A stretch of 58,995 nucleotides of DNA from Actinomadura sp. CNU-125 (GTDB taxonomy: Bacteria > Actinomycetota > Actinomycetes > Streptosporangiales > Streptosporangiaceae). The notes beneath the pieces are model-generated. The model was not told where the DNA came from, made no database searches, and was given only the letters and a program-made list of their open reading frames with translations. Of the stretch, positions 35,182-43,748 are shown piece after piece. The stretch spans positions 1 through 58,995 of the forward strand of contig NZ_MKJY01000210.1 of NCBI RefSeq assembly GCF_001942465.1. The letters are read 5' to 3'. Position 1 is the stretch's first letter; each line of letters opens with the position of its first letter. A program made the translations under genes and the position numbers.

Positions 35182-36329
35182 CAAGGCTTTCCGACGCCGT
35201 CCGCGGGCGCCTCGCCGACACCGGCGCCGAACCCACGGCCGGTCGCGTGGCCGCCGCCCTCCGGGCAGAGGAGCGGCTCCTCGGCGACCGGGAGGTCCTC
35301 GCCCTCACCGACGAGCTGCGCGCGGAGTTCGTCGGCGCCGGTCCCCTCGAACCGCTGTTGCGTTCCCCGGACGTCACCGACGTGCTCGTCAACGGGCCCG
35401 ACGAGGTCTGGGCCGACGCGGGCGGCGGGCTCGTCCGCACCGACGTCCGCTTCCCCGGCGAGCCCGCCCTCCGCCGCCTCGCGCAGCGGCTCACCGCCGC
35501 GGCGGGCCGCCGCCTGGACGACGCCGCGCCCTACGCCGACGCCCGGCTGCCCGGCGGCGTCCGGCTGCACGCCGTCCTGCCGCCCATCGCGCCCGGAGGC
35601 ACCTGCCTGTCCTTACGCCTCCCCCGGCGGCGGGCGTTCACCCTCGACGAGCTCGTCGACACCGAGACCGTCCCGCCCGAGGGAGCCGCCCTCCTGGCCG
35701 CCGTCATGGCCGCCCGCGCCGCCTTCCTCATCACGGGCGGCACCGGAACAGGCAAGACGACGCTGCTCAGCACCCTGCTCGGTTCGGCCGACCCGTCCGA
35801 GAGGCTCCTCCTGGTCGAAGACTCCGCCGAACTCCGCCCCGACCATCCGCACGTCGTCCGTCTGGAGGCCCGGCCGCCGAACATGGAGGGCGCCGGAGGC
35901 GTCACCCTGAACGATCTGGTCCGCCAAGCCCTCCGCATGCGTCCCGACCGCCTAGTGGTGGGCGAGGTAAGGGGCCCCGAGGTCGTCGTTCTTCTGCAAG
36001 CGCTCAACACGGGCCACGAAGGAGGGTGCGGCACTCTGCACGCCAACACCCCCGCCGACGTCCCGGCCCGCCTCGAGGCGCTCGCCTGCGCCGCCGGGCT
36101 CACCCGCGAGGCCGTCCACAGCCAACTCGCCGCCGCCCTCGACATCGTCGTCCACCTCGCCCGAGGCCCCTCCGGCGTCCGCCGCGTCGCGCAGGTGAGC
36201 CTTCTCCAGCGTGCGCCCGACGGACTCGTCGCCGTCCACCCCGCCGTCTCGTTCGGCGCCTGCGGCGAGACCGAACACCATCCCGGCGCCGCCGCTCTGG
36301 CGGCGCGCCTGTACCCGCACTGGACATGA
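35178..36329 (+). CDS. tadA: TadA/CpaF-type pilus assembly ATPase
   Basis: A 383-residue secretion ATPase of the VirB11/CpaF class powering Tad (Flp) pilus assembly at the inner face of the membrane. The N-terminal domain (GPLEPLLRSPDVTDVLVNGP) is followed by Walker A GGTGTGKTT at residues 187-195, the Asp box VEDSAELRPDHPHVV, Walker B MRPDRLVVGEVRGPEVVVLL and the His box GHEGGCGTLHANTP. Start and stop overlap the neighbouring genes by 4 bases each. Matches Rv3659c in gene order. Confidence 0.94.
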   Translation: MTRLSDAVRGRLADTGAEPTAGRVAAALRAEERLLGDREVLALTDELRAEFVGAGPLEPLLRSPDVTDVLVNGPDEVWADAGGGLVRTDVRFPGEPALRRLAQRLTAAAGRRLDDAAPYADARLPGGVRLHAVLPPIAPGGTCLSLRLPRRRAFTLDELVDTETVPPEGAALLAAVMAARAAFLITGGTGTGKTTLLSTLLGSADPSERLLLVEDSAELRPDHPHVVRLEARPPNMEGAGGVTLNDLVRQALRMRPDRLVVGEVRGPEVVVLLQALNTGHEGGCGTLHANTPADVPARLEALACAAGLTREAVHSQLAAALDIVVHLARGPSGVRRVAQVSLLQRAPDGLVAVHPAVSFGACGETEHHPGAAALAARLYPHWT

Positions 36330-37009
36330 CGGCCGAACTGGCGGCCCTGTGCGTCTCGGCCGCCATCTGGACGTTACTGGCACCGCCACGAGCCGCCCAC
36401 CGCGTGCGGAGCGTCCTGAGACCCCGCGAAGCCCGCACCGGCCCGACCCGTTTGGAGGCCCTCAAAGACCGCCGAACCCAACCCCGCCGATGGCGAGCAT
36501 CGGTAATCGAACTCTGCGACGGCATGGCCGCCGAACTGGCCGCCGGCAGAGGCCCCGAGGACGCCTTCACGGCATCCGCCGCAGTCCTCGACCCGCCCAT
36601 CTCGAAGGAGTTGCTCGAATGCCGCGACCTGACCGCCTCGGCGAAGAACCCCGGCGCCGAGGGCCTGCGCCTTCTCGACGCGTGCCTGCGAGTCGGCTCC
36701 GAACGCGGCGGCACGCTCGCGACCGTCCTGGACGGCCTCGCCGCCGCACTCCGCGACGAGGAGGCCCAGCGCCAGGAGGTCTCCGTCCAGCTCGCGGGCC
36801 CCCGTGCCACCGCCCGACTGCTCGCCGTGCTCCCCCTCCTCGGGATCGGCATGGCGGCCGCCCTCGGCGCGCATCCGCTGTCGTTCCTCTGCGGCTCGCT
36901 CCCGGGCCTCGCCTGCCTGATCACCGGTGCCGCCCTCGACTTGGCGGGCGTCTACTGGACGACGCGTTTGGCCAGAGCCGCCGAGACGCCCCGACCCACA
37001 GGACCTTGA
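36326..37009 (+). CDS. tadB: TadB-like type II secretion F domain protein
   Basis: A 227-residue inner-membrane platform protein (Rv3658c-like). An N-terminal membrane segment is followed by a T2SSF domain (ELCDGMAAELAAGRGPEDAF, LLDACLRVGSERGGTLATVL-DGLAAALRDEEAQRQEV) and two C-terminal membrane helices (LLAVLPLLGIGMAAALGAHP, LICITGAAL-like). It overlaps tadA by ATGA, and the tadC GTG follows its stop directly (TGAGTG). With TadC it forms the platform on which pilin subunits are extracted. Confidence 0.88.
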   Translation: MTAELAALCVSAAIWTLLAPPRAAHRVRSVLRPREARTGPTRLEALKDRRTQPRRWRASVIELCDGMAAELAAGRGPEDAFTASAAVLDPPISKELLECRDLTASAKNPGAEGLRLLDACLRVGSERGGTLATVLDGLAAALRDEEAQRQEVSVQLAGPRATARLLAVLPLLGIGMAAALGAHPLSFLCGSLPGLACLITGAALDLAGVYWTTRLARAAETPRPTGP

Positions 37010-37737
37010 GTGATCACCGCGTTGGCCGCCGTGCTCTGCGCGACGGCGGCAATTCACATTTACACAAGACGAAGTAAGACCACCCGAAGGCTCACAAAAT
37101 GCTTCCGCACTCCGAAACAAAGCACCCGCTCGCGAGACGAGTTGCTCCGCCGAACCGCGACGGCCGCCGCGGGCGGCCTACCCGTCCTCATGTTCGGCTT
37201 CCCTCTCGGACTCCTGATCGGTCCCGCTGCCGCCGCGGCCGTCTGGTACTCGTTCACCCGGCTGGCCGATGCCGAGCGCGTCCGCCGCCGGGCCCGCCTC
37301 GTCGCCGACCTGCCCGTGGCCGTGGACCTGCTCGCGGCCTGCCTGCGCGGCGGCACCCCGTGGCAGGACGCGGTGACGCGGTCGCGGACGCGTCGCGGCC
37401 CCCTCGGCGAGGAACTCGAACGGGTGTCGGTGCAGATCCGTCTCGGCGCCGACCCGGCCGCCGCGTGGCTGGCCCTCACGGAGGAGCCGACCCTCGCGCC
37501 CTTGGCGCGCGCCGCCGTCCGGGCCACCTCGGCGGCGGCGCGCTCGCCCCGTCCCTCGCCCGGCTGGCCCGGGACCAGCGGCGGGTGGCCCGCACCGCCG
37601 CGGCGGCACGGGCACGGGCCGCGGGCATCCGTGTCCTCGCCCCGCTCGGCCTGTGCTTCCTGCCCGCGTTCGTCTTGCTCGGCGTCGTACCCGCCGTCGC
37701 GGGCATCGCCTCGACGATCCTCGTCCACACTCCGTGA
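37010..37737 (+). CDS. tadC: TadC-like type II secretion F domain protein (one frameshift)
   Basis: About 242 residues (Rv3657c-like). Two N-terminal membrane segments (ALAAVLCATAAIHIY, PVLMFGFPLGLLIGPAAAAA) precede a T2SSF domain (ADLPVAVDLLAACLRGGTPW-QDAV). At about 37530, in TCGGCGGCGGCG, one base is missing: the frame ends in Ser/Pro-rich sequence while GGGALAPSLARLARDQRRVA and the last membrane helix (VLAPLGLCFLPAFVLLGVVP) continue in the next frame to 37737. The start is GTG at 37010. An indel error is likely, as TadB and TadC act together and the rest of the operon is intact. Confidence 0.85.
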
Positions 37738-37738
37738 G

Positions 37739-37747
37739 TTATCCACA
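37739..37747 (+). promoter_or_regulatory. Perfect DnaA-box 9-mer
   Basis: TTATCCACA directly after the tadC stop, upstream of the pilin gene. Third of the three exact copies. Confidence 0.5.
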
Positions 37748-37817
37748 ACCCAGAGTTCGTGCAACGGACTCGACTTCCATCCCGGAACCTGAAGACAACC
37801 GAACGAAGGAGACCCCC

Positions 37818-37994
37818 ATGAAGGTGATGCAGCGATGGAAGAACAAGGACGCGGGCATGTCCACCGCGGAGTACGCCGTGGGCACGATCGCCGCAGCGGC
37901 CTTCGCGGGGCTGCTCTTCAAGATCGTCACAAGCTCGGAGGTGCAGGAAATGCTGTTATCGATCGTGGAGCGAGCCCTCCAACTCGTCGAGTGA
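37818..37994 (+). CDS. Flp-like pilin, DUF4244
   Basis: A 58-residue pilin-like protein (Rv3656c-like). A short basic leader ends in NKDAG, followed by MSTAEYAVGTIAAAAFAGLL. The G/M junction with Glu at +5 is a prepilin-peptidase site, so the mature pilin is about 45 residues with one hydrophobic helix. ATG at 37818 has GAAGGAG upstream. It overlaps the TadE-like gene by GTGA. It is the probable major subunit of the Tad pilus. No prepilin peptidase is seen in the window. Confidence 0.9.
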   Translation: MKVMQRWKNKDAGMSTAEYAVGTIAAAAFAGLLFKIVTSSEVQEMLLSIVERALQLVE

Positions 37995-38593
37995 GGGACC
38001 GGGGCATGGCCACGGCGGAGATCGCCTTGGCCCTCCCCGCCCTGGTCCTGATCACGGCGATCGTGCTGTGGGGGATGACGGCCGTCTCGACCAGGCTCAC
38101 GTGCAACGACGCCGCCCGAACCGGCGCGCGTGCCGCGGCCAGAGGCGAGTCTCTGGCCGCGGTCCGTGAACTGGTCGTCAAGGCCTTGCCCGAAGGCGCC
38201 ACGGTGAAGGTCACCCGCGACGAGGCCATCGTCCACGTGGACGTGTCCGTCCCGGTCGAACCCCCGGCCGCAGCCAACCTCCCGGCTCTGGTCGTCCAAG
38301 CCCACGCAACAGCCGCCACCGAACCCGGCGCCACCGGAACGGACGCCGCCGGACCGGGTGCCACCGGGTCGGATGCGGCCGGGCCGTGTGCCGCCGGACC
38401 GGGTGCCACCGGGTCGGATGCGGCCGGGCCGTGTGCCGCCGGACCGGGTGCCTGCTGGGTCGGATGCGGCCGGGCCGGGTGCGTCGGACCGGGTGCCGCC
38501 GGGCCGGGTGCCGCTGGGTCGGATACCGCCGGACAGAACGCAACCGGGTCAGACGCCGCCGGGGTGGATGCTGCTGGAAGGGTGCGTCGCTGA
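37991..38593 (+). CDS. tadE: TadE-like pseudopilin with an expanded Ala/Gly/Pro repeat tail
   Basis: A 200-residue protein. Residues 1-115 are a normal TadE domain: RGMATAEIALALPALVLITA, with the cleavage-type motif and membrane helix, then NDAARTGARAAARG and the beta strand VKVTRDEAIVHVDVSVPVE. From ATAATEPG on, where relatives end, it runs into a low-complexity tail of GATGSDAAGPCAAGP units encoded by a 45-bp tandem repeat, with three cysteine positions. The tail may be a recent microsatellite expansion or a frame artefact. The start is GTG at 37991, overlapping the pilin stop. Confidence 0.82.
   Translation: MRDRGMATAEIALALPALVLITAIVLWGMTAVSTRLTCNDAARTGARAAARGESLAAVRELVVKALPEGATVKVTRDEAIVHVDVSVPVEPPAAANLPALVVQAHATAATEPGATGTDAAGPGATGSDAAGPCAAGPGATGSDAAGPCAAGPGACWVGCGRAGCVGPGAAGPGAAGSDTAGQNATGSDAAGVDAAGRVRR
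38360..38479. repeat. 45-bp tandem repeat inside the TadE-like gene
   Basis: Copies at 38360-38404 and 38405-38449 are identical, and a partial diverged copy follows to about 38479. Shorter GCCGGGxxGGATGC-type relatives continue to about 38700, beyond the stop codon. The unit length is a multiple of three, so the frame is kept. Confidence 0.9.
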
Positions 38594-38829
38594 ACCGGGT
38601 GCAGTCGGGCCGAACGCCGCTGAGGTGGATGCGGCTGGGCTCCTGGCAGTGCGTGCTGAGCCGGGTGTGGGCGGGCCGAACGGCGCCCAGGTGGATACCG
38701 CCGGGTGGCTGTGGCCGGGGGTGGGTCGTTGGTCTGGGCTTGCCGGAGGGGGCTGCCGGGACGGTGCTGTGTGGGCGATTTCGGAGCGGGGCGTCGTTGA
38801 GGTGGGGCTGGAGAGGGGGGTGTGGGGTG

Positions 38830-39195
38830 GTGCGAGGTGGTGATCGGGGGACGGGGAGTTTGTGGGTGGTGGCGTTCATGGCGGTGATCTGGGTGGGGGG
38901 CGTGGCGGCCATGGCGGCGGGCGGGGTGCGGGCGGCGCGGCATCGGGGGGATGCGGCGCCGATCTCGCGGCGCTGCGCGGGGGCCTCTCACGTGGCGGAA
39001 GGGGGTGCGGCGGCCTGCCGGTGGGCGCGGGAGATCGCGGGAGAGTCGGGGGCGACGCTGGAGAGATGCACGGTGCGAGGGGAGGTGGTGGACGTGCGGG
39101 TGGTGGTGCGAGTGCGGGGACCAGGGAAGATCGGTGATCTGCGGATCGTTTCGCGGGCCAGGGCTGGTCCTGTGGGAGATATGGGCGTAACCTGA
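38830..39195 (+). CDS. Rv3654c-type Tad-locus helical protein (TadE/TadG-like)
   Basis: A 121-residue protein. GDRGTGSLWVVAFMAVIWVG is the signature start, with one membrane helix, followed by GGVRAARHRGDAA, GASHVAEGGAAACRWAREIA and ERCTVRGEVVDVRVVVRVRG. Between DAA and AGAS the text PISRRC replaces the expected ADLAAL-like sequence, explained by two compensating indels about 18 bases apart. The start is GTG at 38830 (or 38827) after GGAGAGGGGG. It closes the tad operon. Unlike the upstream tad genes its coding strand is strongly G-rich. It is likely a minor pilus or secretion component. Confidence 0.78.
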   Translation: MRGGDRGTGSLWVVAFMAVIWVGGVAAMAAGGVRAARHRGDAAPISRRCAGASHVAEGGAAACRWAREIAGESGATLERCTVRGEVVDVRVVVRVRGPGKIGDLRIVSRARAGPVGDMGVT

Positions 39196-39258
39196 CGCGA
39201 CGCAGTTCGTTGAACTGAACGTCAATAGGTCGCGCCCGGAGCCACTGTCGTCTCTTTC

Positions 39259-39274
39259 GTCACCCATCTGTGAC
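39259..39274. promoter_or_regulatory. Inverted repeat upstream of the FN3-like gene
   Basis: GTCACCCATCTGTGAC has 5-bp inverted arms spaced by six bases, in a local AT-rich patch about 100 bases before the start at 39373. It may be an operator; no regulator can be named. Confidence 0.35.
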
Positions 39275-39372
39275 TTTTATTACCGGCTGGTACGTTACGC
39301 TGCCGTAGGCCCCCGCTCATCACTCGGCACAGTGAGCCCCGCGACCAGGACGCAGTCGAAGGGATTGACGCC

Positions 39373-40680
39373 GTGACCATCATTCGCAGGATCGGTGCGA
39401 TCGCGCTTGCGACCCCTCTTGCGATGAGCATCCCGGTCATCGCCGCGCCCCCGGCCTCCGCGGAGACGGCGGTGATCGCTCCCAAGGCCGGCTCCGTCAT
39501 CACCAGCGGGACGGAGCTCACCGCCACGGCCAACGCCGATTTCCGGGCCGCCAAGGTCGAACTGCGGGTCAGCGGGCCCGGCGGCGACGCGCTGCTGGAC
39601 GAGCAGACCTTCGCCGAAGGCGAGCTGACGGGGACGTTCCCGATCACGCAGAACGGGAGCTACAAGGTCTACCTGGGCCACTTCAGCGGGGAACTCGCGG
39701 CGAGCGAGTTCACCGTGAAGGTGCCCCCGGCGACGCCCACGGGGCTGTCCGCCGACGTGTCCGGCGAGAAGCTCGTCGTGAAGTGGGCCATGGGCAAGGA
39801 GGCCGGGCTGGAGGGCTACACGCTCACCGGTTCGGGTGTGAAGCCCTCGTCCGGGTCGGTGGGTGCCTTCTGCAGCGGGAGCGAGTGCTCCGCGAGCCTG
39901 CCGATGACCAAGGAGAGCGGCACCTTCGCGGTGGAGCTCCGGGCCAAGCGGTCGGACGGTGTCGGCGGCTCGGTGTACTCGGAGGCGGCGACCGCGAGCG
40001 ATGTGGTGGCGGCGGCGAACGTTCCGTCGGCCGGTAGCGGGTCGACGTCGCTGCCGGTGACCGGATCGGCGCCGAGCACGGCGCCGCTGACGCCGTTCAA
40101 CGAGCAGTCGCCGATCACGCTGCCGTCCGTCCAGCCCGAGGGTGCGCCCCCCGGCATGGTCTACCCGGCGCCGGAGATCGCGCAGGACACGCCGGTCGCG
40201 CAGAACGTCGCGGCGACCGATCGGCTGCAGTGGGGCCAGAGCCTCGGGATCGCGCTGGTCCTGTTGGTCGTCGCGGCGCATCTGGGCACGTGGACGCGGA
40301 GCCTGCGCGTCGCCTCGGTCGCCACGAGCTCTCGCGGGACGGCCGCGCGGATCGCGCGCGGCGGCACCGGGCGCAAGCGGGTCACCAAGGCGCGTGAGCA
40401 CATCGCGCGTGCCGAGGCCGTTGCCAAGACCGGTCCGGCGAAGCCGAAGGTCGATGGCGCGAAGGTCGGTGGCCCGAAGGCTGACGGCGCGAAGGCCGGC
40501 GGCCCGAAGGCCGATGGTGCGAAGGCGGCCTCGCAAGGAGGAGCGACGAAGACGGTGACGATGCCGAAGGCTTCGGCGTCCAGGGCCGGGCGGGCGCCCG
40601 CCCGGAAGGGCGCCGAGAGCAAGGGACGGCGTCGGCCCGCGGGTGTCGAGGTGCGGGTGGCCAGGTCACGGCGCAAGTGA
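39373..40680 (+). CDS. Secreted/membrane-anchored FN3-like protein with Lys-rich cytosolic tail
   Basis: A 435-residue protein. A signal peptide (MTIIRRIGAIALATPLAMSI, cut near ASA-E) is followed by two beta domains: ETAVIAPKAGSVITSGTELT and a fibronectin type III-like module (PATPTGLSADVSGEKLVVKW onward) with a Cys pair (FCSGSECS). A Pro/Ser/Thr linker leads to one membrane helix (SLGIALVLLVVAAHLGTW). The last 110 residues are cytosolic and very basic, with repeats of the KADGAKAGGPKADG type. The start is GTG at 39373. I know of no named family. It follows the tad operon and may be cell-envelope associated. Confidence 0.75.
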   Translation: MTIIRRIGAIALATPLAMSIPVIAAPPASAETAVIAPKAGSVITSGTELTATANADFRAAKVELRVSGPGGDALLDEQTFAEGELTGTFPITQNGSYKVYLGHFSGELAASEFTVKVPPATPTGLSADVSGEKLVVKWAMGKEAGLEGYTLTGSGVKPSSGSVGAFCSGSECSASLPMTKESGTFAVELRAKRSDGVGGSVYSEAATASDVVAAANVPSAGSGSTSLPVTGSAPSTAPLTPFNEQSPITLPSVQPEGAPPGMVYPAPEIAQDTPVAQNVAATDRLQWGQSLGIALVLLVVAAHLGTWTRSLRVASVATSSRGTAARIARGGTGRKRVTKAREHIARAEAVAKTGPAKPKVDGAKVGGPKADGAKAGGPKADGAKAASQGGATKTVTMPKASASRAGRAPARKGAESKGRRRPAGVEVRVARSRRK

Positions 40681-40758
40681 TCGTGAGGGGTGGCGACCGG
40701 ATTGTCCGCGGTCTAGGCTGCGGTGCCAGTCGGACTCCCGGAGAGGAGAACCTCCCGC

Positions 40759-41130
40759 ATGATCTTCCTGGGGCTGGTCCTGGTGCTGGCCGCCGTGCTC
40801 GCGGCGGTGGCGGTGGTGCTGGACAACACCGGCGAAGCCGGGCTGACGGCGTTCGGTGACGCGATTCCCGGGGTGACCGAGGAATGGCACGTGTTCATGG
40901 CCGGGGCCGTGGTCGCCGTGGTGTTCATGGCCGGGGTGATGGTGGCGGCGCTCGGGTTCAAGCACACGATCGAGATGCGCAGGGAACTGCGAGACCTTCG
41001 GGACGAGCGCGAGGAGTCCCTGCAGACGCTCGAGATGGAGCGACGGAAGCTGCAGCAGGCGCTGGCCCAGGCGCGCCGGGGCATGGGCGGCGACGAACCG
41101 TCCGTTCCGGCCCAGCGCGTCGCCCCGTAG
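40759..41130 (+). CDS. Small two-helix membrane protein with coiled coil
   Basis: A 123-residue protein. Two membrane segments (IFLGLVLVLAAVLAAVAVVL and VFMAGAVVAVVFMAGVMVAA) are followed by a charged coiled coil (MRRELRDLRDEREESLQTLE, then MERRKLQQALAQARR). The topology resembles LapA-like membrane proteins, but no family is certain. ATG at 40759 has AGGAGAAC upstream. It is convergent with the mrfA-like helicase gene. Confidence 0.78.
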   Translation: MIFLGLVLVLAAVLAAVAVVLDNTGEAGLTAFGDAIPGVTEEWHVFMAGAVVAVVFMAGVMVAALGFKHTIEMRRELRDLRDEREESLQTLEMERRKLQQALAQARRGMGGDEPSVPAQRVAP

Positions 41131-41218
41131 CCGCCCTGTAGCGGGCCGGGACCTTTGTGGCGGTGGTCTTGTGGTTCCGCAGGGCGGTCGTGATCGCCGA
41201 CGCTTGCGGTGGCTCTCG

Positions 41219-43510
41219 TCAGGGCGCGCTTTTTAGGAGGATATCCAGCAGGACCAGGGCGCCGTCCTTGTCCAGCGGGTCGTTGCCGTTGCCGCACTTC
41301 GGCGACTGGATGCAGGACGGGCAGCCGGAGGCGCACTCGCAGGAGCCGATCGCGTCGCGGGTGGCGCGGAGCCAGGCCGACGCGTCCGCGTAGCCGCGTT
41401 CGGCGAAGCCGGCGCCGCCCTCGTGGCCGTCGTAGACGAACACCGTCAGCAGGCCGGTGTCGGGGTGCAGGGCGGTGGAGACGCCGCCGATGTCCCAGCG
41501 GTCGCAGGTGGCGAACAGCGGCAGCAGTCCGATGGACGCGTGTTCGGCGGCGTGCGCGGAGCCCGGGAGGTCCAGGTCGAGGCGTTCGGTCTCGTCGGCC
41601 GAGAGCGTCCACCAGACGGCGCGGGTGCGCAGGGTGCGGGGCGGAAGGTCGAGGGGTTTCTCGCCGAGCATCTCGCCGGTCTGCAGGCGGCGCATCTGGT
41701 AGCCGACGACCTGGCGGGTGACGTCGACGGTGCCGAAGTTGAGCGTCGCCTCGCCCCACGCGGACGAGCGGAGGCGTTCGACGATGCCGATGTCGGTGAC
41801 GTCGCGGGCGGTCGTGGAGTAGTCGGGTTCGGCGGGTTCGACGAGCGCGACCGAGTCGTCCAGGTCGAGGGTCTGCACGATGAACGACTCGCCCTGGTGG
41901 ACGTAGACGGCGCCGTCGTGGACGGTCGTGTGCGCGGACGCCTCGTCGACGGTGCCGAGGAGACGGCCCGTGGACGATTCGACGACCTGGACGGGCGCGC
42001 CGCCCGCACCGCGGATGTCGGCGAGCTCGACGGCCTTGTCGCGGCGCGTCCAGTACCAGCCGGCGGGGCGGCGGCGGAGGAACCCGCGGCGCACGAGGTC
42101 GGGCAGGAGGTCGGCGGTGGTGGGGCCGAACAGTTCGGTGTCGGCCTCGGTGAGGGGCAGTTCGGACGCGGCCGAGCACAGGTGGGGTTCGAGCACGTAC
42201 GGGTTGTCGGGGTCGAGGACGGTCGCCTCGACGGGGGTGCCGAAGATCGCTTCGGGGTGGTGCACGAGGAACGTGTCGAGGGGGTCGTCGCGGGCGACGA
42301 GGACCGAGAGGGACGCCTGACCGGAGCGTCCGGCCCGGCCCGCCTGCTGCCAGAGGGACGCGCGGGTGCCGGGCCAGCCGCACACGATGACGGCGTCGAG
42401 GCCGGAGACGTCCACGCCGAGTTCGAGGGCGTTGGTGCTGGCGAGGCCGACCAGGTCGCGGGAGCGCAGGGCGGCTTCGAGGGCGCGTCTCTCTTCGGGG
42501 AGGTAGCCGGCGCGGTAGGCGGCGATCTGCCCGGGGAGGTCCGGGGAGACGTCGGCCAGCGCGCGCTTGGCGCCGAGCGCGACGGACTCGGCGCCGCGGC
42601 GGGAGCGGACGAACGCCAGGGTCTGCACGCCCTCGACGACGAGGTCGGCGAGGAGGTCGCCGGCCTCGGCCGTGGCGGTGCGGCGGACGGGCGCGCCGCG
42701 TTCGCCGCGCAGGTCGGTGAGCGGCGGCTCCCAGAGCGCGAACGTGGCGGGGCCGCGGGGGGACGCGTCGTCGGCCACGGCGACGACGTCCAGGCCGGTG
42801 AGACGGGACGCGGTGGTCGCGGGCTCGGACGTGGTGGCGGACGCGAGGACGAACGTCGGGGACGCGTGGTAGCGGGCGCAGACGCGGCGGAGGCGGCGGA
42901 GGATCTGCGCGACGTGCGAGCCGAAGACGCCGCGGTAGCCGTGCGCCTCGTCGACGACCACATACCGGAGGCGGCGGAGGAAGGAGGACCAGCGGGCGTG
43001 CGAGGGGAGGATCGACCGGTGCAGCATGTCCGGATTCGTCAGCACATAGTTGGCGTGCTGACGGACCCAGGTGCGGTCTTCACGGGGTGTGTCGCCGTCG
43101 TAGGTCGCGGCCCGGACGCGCGTGAGCCGGAGCCCGCGGAGCGTGCGGAGCTGGTCGGCGGCGAGCGCCTTCGTGGGAGAGAGGTAAAGGATCGTACCTT
43201 CGCGGTCTTCGTCGTAGACGGCGTCGACGGCCGGAAGGAGGTAGGCCAGGGACTTTCCGGACGCCGTCCCTGTGGCGATGATCACAGACCGTCCGGCACG
43301 GGCGTGCTCGGCGGCGGCGGCCTGGTGCTCCCAGGGCGCGTCGATGCCGGCGGCGGCGAGGCGCTCCACGAGGAGGGGCGGCGACCAGGACGGCCACGGC
43401 GCACGGCGGCCCTCACGTGCGGGAACGCGTTCGACGTGCGTGATGCGGTCCCGCCGCGTGGGATCGGCCAGCAGCCGGTCCAGGGGAGTTCGAGATATCT
43501 GCGCGGCCAT
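41219..43510 (-). CDS. mrfA: MrfA/YprA-type DEAD/DEAH helicase with C-terminal Cys cluster
   Basis: A 763-residue superfamily 2 helicase. Walker A TGTASGKS follows the Q-like region APWEHQAAAAEHA; other motifs are YLSPTKALAADQ, VVVDEAHGYRG (DEAH), LASATTSEP, the C-lobe NALELGVDVSGLDAVI and QQAGRAGRSGQ. The C-terminal DUF1998-like domain carries a four-cysteine cluster (CECASGCPSCIQSPKC) that binds zinc in Bacillus MrfA, where the enzyme repairs mitomycin damage with the nuclease MrfB. No MrfB-like gene is seen here. It matches Rv3649 and is divergent from bldG. Confidence 0.9.
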   Translation of the reverse strand: MAAQISRTPLDRLLADPTRRDRITHVERVPAREGRRAPWPSWSPPLLVERLAAAGIDAPWEHQAAAAEHARAGRSVIIATGTASGKSLAYLLPAVDAVYDEDREGTILYLSPTKALAADQLRTLRGLRLTRVRAATYDGDTPREDRTWVRQHANYVLTNPDMLHRSILPSHARWSSFLRRLRYVVVDEAHGYRGVFGSHVAQILRRLRRVCARYHASPTFVLASATTSEPATTASRLTGLDVVAVADDASPRGPATFALWEPPLTDLRGERGAPVRRTATAEAGDLLADLVVEGVQTLAFVRSRRGAESVALGAKRALADVSPDLPGQIAAYRAGYLPEERRALEAALRSRDLVGLASTNALELGVDVSGLDAVIVCGWPGTRASLWQQAGRAGRSGQASLSVLVARDDPLDTFLVHHPEAIFGTPVEATVLDPDNPYVLEPHLCSAASELPLTEADTELFGPTTADLLPDLVRRGFLRRRPAGWYWTRRDKAVELADIRGAGGAPVQVVESSTGRLLGTVDEASAHTTVHDGAVYVHQGESFIVQTLDLDDSVALVEPAEPDYSTTARDVTDIGIVERLRSSAWGEATLNFGTVDVTRQVVGYQMRRLQTGEMLGEKPLDLPPRTLRTRAVWWTLSADETERLDLDLPGSAHAAEHASIGLLPLFATCDRWDIGGVSTALHPDTGLLTVFVYDGHEGGAGFAERGYADASAWLRATRDAIGSCECASGCPSCIQSPKCGNGNDPLDKDGALVLLDILLKSAP

Positions 43511-43748
43511 CAGGTTTTCAGTTTGCCAGCATGGGCAAAACTACGGGAACGCCCCGGCGCCGGTGGCCGATCCCCCCTGCCCTCGCAGCGGATCAGCAGG
43601 TCAGACGGGAGGCGCTGACTTTCGCCCGAGTGGGCGATAACGTGCGTACGCCGCGCCGGAGCGTGGTTGAATCACGGCGATGTCCCGCATGACCGGCCCC
43701 CGGGCGGGGATGTGGGACCAGATTGTGCTGCACGGCGCTGGAGGATCT

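Noticed and set aside
38360..38479. 45-bp repeats as a CRISPR or attachment site
   Set aside because: They are direct tandem copies in frame with a coding sequence and have no unique spacers.
37927..39267. Long minus-strand frame opposite the TadE-like genes
   Set aside because: Its Pro/His/Arg-rich text is the reverse of the repeat-rich TadE tail and lacks any family signature.
43680..43748. N-terminal extension of BldG from an upstream ATG
   Set aside because: The added 23 residues have no counterpart in BldG proteins, whereas GTG at 43749 has an ideal GGAGG and starts at homology.
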